Below, piece by piece: positions 1-5,352 of a DNA stretch of 5,352 bases. The translations under genes and the position numbers were made by a program. Every line of letters starts with the position of its first letter. The first letter of the stretch is position 1. The notes under the pieces were generated by a model, which was not told where the DNA came from, ran no database searches, and saw only the letters and a program-made list of their open reading frames with translations. The stretch is from an uncultured Sphingobacteriia bacterium (GTDB lineage: Bacteria; Bacteroidota; Bacteroidia; Chitinophagales; Chitinophagaceae). The DNA is taken from positions 1 to 5,352 of the forward strand of contig CAMFKK010000202.1 in NCBI GenBank assembly GCA_945957225.1, given 5' to 3'.

Positions 1-613
1 CTATCTCATATCTTAAATGATACAATTTACTTTGAACCTCTTTATAAATTACTTCTTCATCACTAAGTGCGGTTTTAGCGCGTACATCCCAATTGATCAT
101 TCTCTTACCTCGATAGATATAGCCTTTATTGTATAAATCCACAAATACAGCAATTACCGATTGGTAATAATCTGAATCCATGGTAAAAGATATTCTATCC
201 CAGTCAAGACTGCAACCTAATTTCCGTAATTGTTGCAAAATAATACCACCATATTTTTCCTTCCATTCCCAGGCATATTCTAAGAAAGCGTCCCTAGATA
301 AAGATGATTTTGCAATGCCTCTTTCACGCAACATGGCCACTACCTTGGCTTCGGTTGCAATTGATGCATGGTCCGTACCCGGAACCCAACAAGCATTTTT
401 GCCCATCATCCTTGCCCTTCTAACCAAAATATCTTGAATGCTATTATTCAAACAATGCCCCATATGCAATACTCCTGTAACATTAGGAGGGGGGATAACC
501 ACCGTATATGACTCCCTATGGTCAGGTTTGCTACTAAAATATCCTTTTGCCAACCAATGCGCATACCAATTGGTTTCCACCTCTGTGGGCATATAATTCT
601 TGCTCAGTTCCAT
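1..613 (-). CDS. valS: Valine--tRNA ligase (ValRS), N-terminal 204 codons, cut by the left edge
   Basis: Cytoplasmic class Ia aminoacyl-tRNA synthetase that attaches valine to tRNA-Val. I translated the minus strand from the ATG at 613-611. The frame stays open to the window edge, giving 204 full codons plus one base. The class I signature is clear: PPPNVTGVLHMGH at residues 41-53, where HMGH (50-53) is the HIGH motif. It is followed by WVPGTDHASIATE (76-88) and GYIYRGKRMINWD (164-176), then ALSDEEV (182-188), all typical of ValRS. The editing domain, KMSKS loop and C-terminal coiled coil lie outside the window. The start is supported because MELSKNYMPTEVETNWYAHW matches the usual opening of bacterial ValRS; Met8 is a less likely start. 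There is no Shine-Dalgarno sequence upstream, as is common in Bacteroidota. Family assignment is near certain; completeness cannot be judged. Confidence 0.97.
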   Translation of the reverse strand, partial: MELSKNYMPTEVETNWYAHWLAKGYFSSKPDHRESYTVVIPPPNVTGVLHMGHCLNNSIQDILVRRARMMGKNACWVPGTDHASIATEAKVVAMLRERGIAKSSLSRDAFLEYAWEWKEKYGGIILQQLRKLGCSLDWDRISFTMDSDYYQSVIAVFVDLYNKGYIYRGKRMINWDVRAKTALSDEEVIYKEVQSKLYHLRYEI

Positions 614-639
614 GCTATCTAATACTTATTAACTAGCTA

Positions 640-670
640 CAAAACTAAGGTAAAAGCCTGTTGGGGTAAA
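640..670 (-). promoter_or_regulatory. Probable valS promoter, Bacteroidota type
   Basis: On the minus strand, TAGTTTTG (647-640) is a full match to the Bacteroidota -7 consensus TAnnTTTG. A TTTA (670-667) lies exactly 19 bp upstream, against a -33 consensus of TTTG. Transcription would begin near 634, leaving a leader of about 20 nt before the valS ATG at 613. The spacing and position are good and the -33 box is one base off. This is a consensus match only. Confidence 0.5.
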
Positions 671-689
671 GGAAAGTCTTGGAACTTGG

Positions 690-729
690 GTTGAAAAATG
701 AGAAAATACCAGCTGATCTTACCAGCTAA
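690..729 (-). terminator. Weak possible terminator hairpin at the end of the lipoprotein gene
   Basis: Read on the minus strand, AGCTG (727-723) pairs with CAGCT (715-711) around a 7-nt loop. The stem can be lengthened by U-G wobble pairs on the outside. It overlaps the stop codon (721-719). A broken T-rich stretch, TATTTTCTCATTTTT, follows. The stem is short and the U-tract is interrupted, so termination would be partial at best, and some read-through into valS is possible. The same bases also hold a direct repeat, TACCAGCT, on the plus strand at 707-714 and 720-727. Confidence 0.25.
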
Positions 730-958
730 AAGAATCTTGAGCCTCAATAAGGCTAGGGGAAGCATCTGATTCCTTTAGAGGATTTGCTTGATGATTAAAC
801 TGATTTTCTACCACACTTGCGCTAATCAAACCAACTGTTTTGGTACAGTTGCTGCTATTTTTGCCTACTTCTTTACAGATAGTTTGAATGGCTTTTTGAC
901 GGGCATTTTGGCACCCAACCAATAAAATAACCACCATCAGGGAATATAGGGCTTTCAT
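719..958 (-). CDS. Small lipoprotein of unknown function (79 aa)
   Basis: I do not recognise this protein. It begins MKALYSLMVVILLVGC: a short n-region with Lys2, a hydrophobic core (residues 4-14) and a lipobox LVGC (13-16). Signal peptidase II should therefore cleave before Cys16, which would be lipidated. The mature part is about 64 residues, polar, with two more cysteines (Cys28 and Cys38) ten residues apart that could form a disulfide in the periplasm. There is no acidic run just after Cys16 of the kind that marks some surface-exported Bacteroidota lipoproteins, so an inner-leaflet, periplasm-facing location is the simpler guess. The C-terminal half (about 52-79) is rich in Ser, Glu, Gln and Asp and looks disordered. 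The gene is complete, ends in TAA, and has a good promoter match upstream. It is divergent from the channel gene and in the same direction as valS. It is likely a real gene, on signal-peptide evidence. Confidence 0.75.
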   Translation of the reverse strand: MKALYSLMVVILLVGCQNARQKAIQTICKEVGKNSSNCTKTVGLISASVVENQFNHQANPLKESDASPSLIEAQDSFSW

Positions 959-968
959 ATCAGTGTAA

Positions 969-1004
969 TTTGGTTGTAAAATTAAAAAGGCAAAAGTAGA
1001 TTTT
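969..1004 (+). promoter_or_regulatory. Possible rightward promoter for the channel gene, overlapping the leftward one
   Basis: TAGATTTT (997-1004) matches seven of eight positions of TAnnTTTG. A TTG (974-976) sits 20 bp upstream, and TTTG (969-972) lies 24 bp upstream. Transcription would begin near 1011. The element overlaps the leftward -7 box by two bases, so the two promoters would be back to back. Weaker alternatives nearer the preferred start at 1148 are TATTTTTC (1116-1123) and TAGTTTTA (1125-1132). None can be chosen from sequence alone. Confidence 0.2.
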
Positions 1005-1021
1005 AGGTTAAATCTTGTTAA
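991..1021 (-). promoter_or_regulatory. Probable promoter of the small lipoprotein gene
   Basis: On the minus strand, TACTTTTGC (998-990) is a full TAnnTTTG match extended by the frequently seen C. The 19-bp-spaced position upstream reads TTAA (1021-1018), a poor -33 box; a TTTA lies 4 bp further out. The element sits 32 bp ahead of the ATG at 958, a sensible leader length. The -7 box is strong and the -33 box weak. Confidence 0.45.
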
Positions 1022-1147
1022 TAAACACTAAACGTTTAATTGTCCCAAAAGTTACAAATGGACCTTATTTTTTCATTTGTATTCATTTCTCTTGCTTTAT
1101 TACAGTTTCTGGGGCTATTTTTCTTAGTTTTAAGCCAATATTTTCAT

Positions 1148-3616
1148 ATGAACTGGAAGCAATTTTCAATTAGGTGGGGCATTTTGATTCTTTTGCTAAT
1201 CCCTTTTGTTGGGGTTTCCCAAACTGCCATTGATAGTCTTTTAAAAAGGGATACTAGTTCACAAAAAAATCAATCAAAACAGGACACAAGTATTGGGTCA
1301 GTTTTGAATAATTTAGAAACTTATGCAGAAGTACTAAATAAGGCAAATAATATTCTAAAAAGAGGGTTTGACACTAGTGCTATTGCGGAAAGCTTACCTG
1401 AAAATGAACAACTTGTAGTTTATATTCAAAAGAATCTTAGCAATAGTAAATATTATAATTTAAGAAGTTTGTATACCAATCGGGTGGTTTTGGTCCAGCT
1501 TAAAAAGCAAATGCGGGATTGGCAGGAACAGCTTCTAAGGTATAGCCATCAATTAGACATTATTTCAAATGATATTGCCAAAATTTCACAAGAAAGTATT
1601 TTCAGTAAATTATCGCAGGATTCAAGTCTTTTATCCATTTATGTACTACAAATTCAAAATGTAAGTAAAAAATGGGAGCAGGCAGATACTAGCTCCAAAT
1701 TTGCACTCAATAAAATTGGATATTTAGAGTCAAGGGTAGTTGCACTTTCCTTTCAAATCAGTGATCTTTTAGAAGAAGTACAGTTTCAAATCAAAAATTA
1801 TAGTAAGAACGCTTTTAAATTAGAAGAGTCTTATTTGTTTAACGCACATACTTCTGTCTATAAAAAGAGTTTTTGGCAGGTTTATCAAGATACTTTTAAA
1901 AGAATTGCCTATTTGATACCTTTTTACTTGAATGTCACTTCAAATGAAATGATTTGGCATTTAGTCTGGATCATTTTGGTTTTTGTTTGGCTTTGGTGGT
2001 GCATGAGAAGGTTGCATAAATTAAATAAACCTGAGATCTTTATCCCCATACCATATTTGAGTCAGGGAGTTATATTCACTGTTTGCTTCTTTGTTTTTTT
2101 GATTTCGCCATTTGTGTATGACACCCCGCCTATGTCATTGGTTCAAATGTTATCTTTTTTATTAATGCTCATTTTTACCAAATTGGCTTGGGTTACTTGG
2201 TCAAAAGAATTCAGGGTTTCTTGGTTTTATTTCCTATTGATTTTTTTAGGGATCAGTTTTGACGTAGTGTTGATAGAGCCCTCTTTATTACAAAGATGGT
2301 TTTTATTTTTCTTGAATTTGAGTTCTATAATACTAGCTTTTAAGATACAAAAAAGGCTAAAAGGGAATGCAGGCAGATATGAAAATTACTATTTCTGGTT
2401 ATTGAATCTATTTGTAATCCTTCATATACTAGCAATAGTATCCAATATTTCTGGAAGAGTTACTTTGTCTAAACTATTCTCATCAAGTGCTATCCTTAGT
2501 ATCAGTTTTGCACTGGCAATTGATATATTAGAAAGCCTTGTTTTTGAAATCATTTACTTGCACTTAGAAGCGTTTAAAAAATCAAAGATTTCTGTCATGT
2601 TTAATTTTGAAGAAATCAAGAGAAATTTTCAATCAACCTTGAGGGTGATACTAGTGATTATTTGGGTTACAATTTTCTTTTTCTCCTTAAATCTATATGA
2701 TTTTTTAAGTGAAAAAATTGGAGAATGGTTGGCTTATTCTATTAAGATTGGAAACCTTAATTTTACTGCCGGTACTATCTTATTGTTCTTTTTTATCCTT
2801 TGGATTTCAAGCAATATTTCAAAACTTCTTACTTTCTTTTTTGGGACAAGCGGACAGTTTGCGGCAAATAAAAAAAATAAGAATGGTTCTTGGGTATTGT
2901 TAATGCGTCTAGCTGTATTTTCTCTTGGTTTTTTTGTTGCGGTAGCTGCAGCGGGAATTCCTTTTGATAGAATCACTATTGTTATTGGTGCGTTGGGTGT
3001 AGGTATTGGATTTGGTTTACAAAATATTGTCAATAACCTTGTTTCAGGTATTATATTGGCATTTGAAAAACCCATGCAAATTGGTGACGTGATTGAAATA
3101 GATAAGCAAACAGGGACTGTAAAAGAGATTGGAATCAGAAGTAGCAAAATAACCACTTATGATGGTGCCGATATTGTAGTTCCTAATGGAGAATTTATTT
3201 CAAAACAATTGATAAACTGGACATTGACCAATAGTTACCGAAGGATTGAATTGATTATTGGTGTAGCATATGATTCAGAATTGAGCAAGGTTCAAAAATT
3301 GATTTCAGAAGTCATTCAACATCATAAAGAAGTAATGCGATTTCCTCAGCCGATGGTTTTAGTTCACGAGTTTGCGGAAAATTCGGTGAATTTTAGAGTG
3401 TTGTTTTGGACCTCTGATTTTGATACTTGGACAAGTTTAAAAAGTTTTATTCTAATGGAGTTGTTTGATGTTTTCCGTAAAAACAATATTACTATTCCAT
3501 TTCCTCAAAGAGATTTACATATTAAATCCGTGAAAGGGTTGCACGAATTAGACAAACAACAGTTGTTAAATGACGGAGAGGATCTGCCTTTGGAGAATGA
3601 AGATGCTCCAAAATAA
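1148..3616 (+). CDS. MscK/MscM-like mechanosensitive ion channel with periplasmic N-terminal domain
   Basis: Inner-membrane channel of the MscS family, which releases solutes when membrane tension rises after osmotic downshock. From ATG 1148 the protein has 822 residues. Residues 1-24 look like a signal peptide (Lys4 and Arg9, hydrophobic core 11-21, then GVS) with mature Gln25. A polar, helical, probably coiled-coil periplasmic region follows (about 25-265). I count eleven hydrophobic segments (about 268-287, 307-323, 330-350, 358-377, 382-400, 414-436, 447-470, 498-518, 540-560, 582-604, 610-640). The last is the MscS pore helix, with GALGVGIGFGLQN at 614-626 and G634. The cytoplasmic beta domain carries VVPNG (677-681) and the alpha/beta end runs to about 800. 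A periplasmic N-terminus plus eleven spans puts this domain in the cytoplasm, as in MscK. It is shorter than E. coli MscK (about 1,120 aa). Upstream in-frame starts exist: ATG 1058 and TTG 1040. Confidence 0.9.
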   Translation: MNWKQFSIRWGILILLLIPFVGVSQTAIDSLLKRDTSSQKNQSKQDTSIGSVLNNLETYAEVLNKANNILKRGFDTSAIAESLPENEQLVVYIQKNLSNSKYYNLRSLYTNRVVLVQLKKQMRDWQEQLLRYSHQLDIISNDIAKISQESIFSKLSQDSSLLSIYVLQIQNVSKKWEQADTSSKFALNKIGYLESRVVALSFQISDLLEEVQFQIKNYSKNAFKLEESYLFNAHTSVYKKSFWQVYQDTFKRIAYLIPFYLNVTSNEMIWHLVWIILVFVWLWWCMRRLHKLNKPEIFIPIPYLSQGVIFTVCFFVFLISPFVYDTPPMSLVQMLSFLLMLIFTKLAWVTWSKEFRVSWFYFLLIFLGISFDVVLIEPSLLQRWFLFFLNLSSIILAFKIQKRLKGNAGRYENYYFWLLNLFVILHILAIVSNISGRVTLSKLFSSSAILSISFALAIDILESLVFEIIYLHLEAFKKSKISVMFNFEEIKRNFQSTLRVILVIIWVTIFFFSLNLYDFLSEKIGEWLAYSIKIGNLNFTAGTILLFFFILWISSNISKLLTFFFGTSGQFAANKKNKNGSWVLLMRLAVFSLGFFVAVAAAGIPFDRITIVIGALGVGIGFGLQNIVNNLVSGIILAFEKPMQIGDVIEIDKQTGTVKEIGIRSSKITTYDGADIVVPNGEFISKQLINWTLTNSYRRIELIIGVAYDSELSKVQKLISEVIQHHKEVMRFPQPMVLVHEFAENSVNFRVLFWTSDFDTWTSLKSFILMELFDVFRKNNITIPFPQRDLHIKSVKGLHELDKQQLLNDGEDLPLENEDAPK

Positions 3617-3652
3617 TCAGGCTCTGGCATCGACTAAAATATTGATAACTTA

Positions 3653-4966
3653 ATGAGATTTGCAGTAGTAGATATAGAGACCACAGGAGGATTCCCCCAA
3701 CAACATGGAATTACAGAAATAGCTATTGTATTAATGAATGGCAGTGAAATTGAAGGGCAGTATTCCACATTGGTAAATCCGCATCAACCCATACCTCCCT
3801 TTATTGTTAATATGACGGGAATTAGTGACGCAATGGTATCCAGGGCTCCTTCATTTCATTTAGTGGCCGAAAGAATTTATCAGTTATTACATGATCGAAT
3901 TTTTGTGGCGCATAATGTTAATTTTGATTTTTCATTTGTAAAATATCATTTGCAAGAAGCAGGGTTTTATTTAAAAACTCCTAAAATCTGTACTATCAGA
4001 ACTAGTAGAAAAGTCTTTCCTGGTTTTAGAAAATATGGCTTAGGGCATCTAACCAGAGAATTAGGAATTCATATTGAAAATAGACATAGGGCAGGAGGAG
4101 ATGCTTTGGCTACAGCAAAGGTTTTGCAATTGATACTTGGAAAAAATGGATTACCAGTTATCAAAGAAATGCTCAAAAAAGAAGATAGGTTCCAAATTTT
4201 GCCCCCCAATTTACCAGAGCAACAAATTAAAGCTTTGCCAGCACAACCAGGTGTCTATTATTTTAAAGATGTAAAGGGTAAAGTCATTTATGTTGGGAAG
4301 GCCAAAAATCTAAGTAAACGGGTAGTTAGTCATTTTACCGGATTAGATGCAAGTAAAAAAAGGCAGGAATTTTTGAGAAATATTCATAGTATAGATTTTA
4401 CAACCTGTCCTACAGAGTTTAGTGCCTGTTTATTGGAAAGTGTAGAAATTAAGCGGTTATGGCCTGCTTATAATAAAAGTCAAAAAAGATATGAACAATT
4501 ATGGGGAATTTATCATTTTGAAGACAATCGTGGCTTTCTTAGGTTAGCAATTGATAAGAAACAAAAACATAGTCAACCCGTTGCTGTTTTTCCAATGTTG
4601 GCCGATGCGCATAGGATGTTATGGAAATTAGTTAGAGATTTTTCCCTAGATCCAGTACTTTGTTTTTTAGACAAAACCCAAAAAGAAGCATTTCCTGATC
4701 CAGAAACCTATAATTTGAATGTTATAGCAGCCATGCATTGGGTTCAATCCCAAAATGAAACATTCTTAATTAGAGACAAAAATAGTTGCATCCTTGTGGA
4801 AGAGGGACGTTTTTTTGGAATGGGTTCTGTTGAAGCCAAGGAAACCCTTACAGAATTGGAAACTGCCAAATCATTACTGACCCCTTACCCAGAAAATGAA
4901 ATTATCAGATCCATGATCAGGAATTTTGTAGAAAGAAATCCTCAAAAAGTTATTCGAATTGCCTAA
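3653..4966 (+). CDS. DEDDh 3'-5' exonuclease fused to GIY-YIG (UvrC/Cho-type) nuclease
   Basis: A 437-residue cytoplasmic protein with two nuclease domains. The first (about 1-165) is a DnaQ/Pol III epsilon-type exonuclease: DIETTGG at 7-13 supplies Asp7 and Glu9, HNVNFD (87-92) supplies Asp92, and HRAGGD (145-150) supplies His145 and Asp150. All five DEDDh residues are present, so it should be active. After a linker, residues about 194-285 are a GIY-YIG domain like that of UvrC and Cho: PGVYYF (199-204), YVGKAKNL (213-220), catalytic-type Arg223, metal-binding-type Glu262 in LLES, and PAYN (271-274). The rest (about 286-437) is divergent and lacks the UvrC UVR, RNase H-like and HhH parts. 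The same domain order is known in actinobacterial and Bacteroidota proteins. A DNA repair role (damage incision plus strand trimming) is inferred. The gene starts 36 bp after the channel gene with no evident promoter, so they may be co-transcribed. There is no Shine-Dalgarno sequence. Confidence 0.92.
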   Translation: MRFAVVDIETTGGFPQQHGITEIAIVLMNGSEIEGQYSTLVNPHQPIPPFIVNMTGISDAMVSRAPSFHLVAERIYQLLHDRIFVAHNVNFDFSFVKYHLQEAGFYLKTPKICTIRTSRKVFPGFRKYGLGHLTRELGIHIENRHRAGGDALATAKVLQLILGKNGLPVIKEMLKKEDRFQILPPNLPEQQIKALPAQPGVYYFKDVKGKVIYVGKAKNLSKRVVSHFTGLDASKKRQEFLRNIHSIDFTTCPTEFSACLLESVEIKRLWPAYNKSQKRYEQLWGIYHFEDNRGFLRLAIDKKQKHSQPVAVFPMLADAHRMLWKLVRDFSLDPVLCFLDKTQKEAFPDPETYNLNVIAAMHWVQSQNETFLIRDKNSCILVEEGRFFGMGSVEAKETLTELETAKSLLTPYPENEIIRSMIRNFVERNPQKVIRIA

Positions 4967-4970
4967 ATGT

Positions 4971-5009
4971 TTTCAGAGATAAATATCTGAAATTCCAATT
5001 TTTTCTTTT
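4971..5009 (+). terminator. Probable weak intrinsic terminator after the nuclease gene
   Basis: TTTCAGA (4971-4977) and TCTGAAA (4986-4992) are perfect 7-bp inverted repeats around an 8-nt loop. They begin 4 bp after the nuclease stop codon. A T-rich run, TTTTTTCTTTT (4999-5009), follows. The stem is AT-rich and the T-run starts six bases after it, so this is not a textbook terminator. Its position between two genes that seem to be separate units supports the role. Confidence 0.4.
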
Positions 5010-5030
5010 CCAAGACAGCACCTACATTCG
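5000..5030 (+). promoter_or_regulatory. Possible tex promoter
   Basis: TACATTCG (5023-5030), followed by CA, matches seven of eight TAnnTTTG positions. A TTTT (5000-5003) lies 19 bp upstream, one base off the TTTG box. Transcription would begin near 5036, about 30 nt before the ATG at 5066. A second candidate -7 box, TCCCTTTG, is at 5033-5040. The upstream box lies in the T-run of the preceding terminator candidate, so the two may share bases. Confidence 0.3.
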
Positions 5031-5065
5031 CATCCCTTTGTAAAGCAAATCAACTTTTTAGAATC

Positions 5066-5352
5066 ATGAGTGAATTCGGTTCCCTTATTGCCAGCAAATT
5101 AAATATACGTCAATCCCAAGTAGAAGCGGTTATAGAATTACTAGATGAATCCGCCACAATACCGTTTATAGCCCGGTATAGAAAGGACAAAACTGGAGGG
5201 TTAGATGAAGTGCAAATACAACAAATTCAAGACGAACAGAAATTCTTTAAAGAAATTGCTGAGAGAAGGGCTTTTATTATTAAAACAATAGAAGAACAGG
5301 GTAAAATGACGGATGCCATTTTGTATAAATTGCAAATGGCTAGCACCATGAC
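5066..5352 (+). CDS. tex: Tex-family transcription accessory protein, N-terminal 95 codons, cut by the right edge
   Basis: Tex is a conserved cytoplasmic nucleic-acid-binding protein, related to eukaryotic Spt6, with a YqgF-like domain, helix-hairpin-helix motifs and a C-terminal S1 domain; it acts in transcription. Only the N-terminal helical part is here. From ATG 5066 I read MSEFGSLIASKLNIRQSQVE, then IPFIARYRKDKTGGLDEVQI at 32-51, which is the hallmark Tex N-terminal motif, and then a charged helical stretch (QQIQDEQKFFKEIAERR). The frame remains open to the window edge with 95 complete codons and two further bases. The start is supported by its fit to the usual length before the IPFIARYRK motif. 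The stretch before it (AACTTTTTAGAATC) has no Shine-Dalgarno sequence. The gene follows the nuclease gene after 99 bp holding a terminator candidate and a promoter candidate, so it is probably its own unit. Confidence 0.95.
   Translation, partial: MSEFGSLIASKLNIRQSQVEAVIELLDESATIPFIARYRKDKTGGLDEVQIQQIQDEQKFFKEIAERRAFIIKTIEEQGKMTDAILYKLQMASTM

Noticed and set aside
180..437. 85-codon plus-strand open frame
   Set aside because: It lies wholly inside the valS coding sequence on the other strand, and its protein shows no domain or signal of its own.
614..718. Small RNA, riboswitch or T-box leader upstream of valS
   Set aside because: The likely leader is only about 20 nt and no T-box elements or extended pairing are visible in this 105-bp stretch.
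707..727. Direct repeat TACCAGCT as a possible attachment or target-site duplication
   Set aside because: Two 8-nt copies 5 bp apart, with no mobile element between or around them; they are better explained as part of the weak hairpin at the lipoprotein stop codon.
2709..2903. 64-codon plus-strand open frame
   Set aside because: It is an out-of-frame reading of the channel gene; its hydrophobic look comes from the T-rich codons of the membrane spans.
2734..3156. 140-codon minus-strand open frame
   Set aside because: It is antisense to the most conserved part of the channel gene (pore helix and beta domain), and its translation looks like a mirror of that coding bias.
3653..4966. Calling the fusion protein UvrC or the Pol III epsilon subunit (dnaQ)
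   Set aside because: UvrC would need the UVR, RNase H-like and HhH regions, which are absent. Epsilon lacks a GIY-YIG domain. Both names would mislead.

Overview
The window looks like chromosomal DNA of a Bacteroidota (Bacteroidetes) bacterium. The evidence is: AT-rich sequence; starts without Shine-Dalgarno motifs; promoter-like elements of the Bacteroidota type (TAnnTTTG about 19-20 bp after a TTTG-like box); a probable signal peptide whose mature protein would begin with Gln; and protein sequences that read like Bacteroidota housekeeping genes. A finer placement is not supported.

Layout. From the left edge to 613 (minus strand) lies the first 204 codons of valS, valyl-tRNA synthetase; the rest is outside the window. 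Upstream of it on the same strand is a 79-residue lipoprotein of unknown function (719-958). A 189-bp divergent intergenic region (959-1147) separates this leftward pair from a rightward block. The block starts with a large MscK/MscM-like mechanosensitive channel (preferred start 1148, end 3616). After 36 bp comes a 437-residue fusion of a DEDDh (DnaQ-type) 3'-5' exonuclease and a GIY-YIG (UvrC/Cho-type) nuclease (3653-4966). A weak hairpin plus T-tract follows, and then the first 95 codons of tex (5066 to the right edge), a transcription accessory protein.

How the genes relate. The channel and nuclease genes are close enough to share a transcript, but nothing in the sequence links their functions. 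valS and tex each have a plausible promoter of their own. The window reads as a stretch of core and near-core genes; I see no mobile element, CRISPR array, tRNA, rRNA or phage feature.

The items most worth a second look are the two-nuclease fusion with its degenerate UvrC-like C-terminal part, the unresolved start of the channel (signal peptide versus a hydrophobic N-terminal extension), the Asn at the channel's hinge position, and the uncharacterised small lipoprotein. I found no convincing previously undescribed system.
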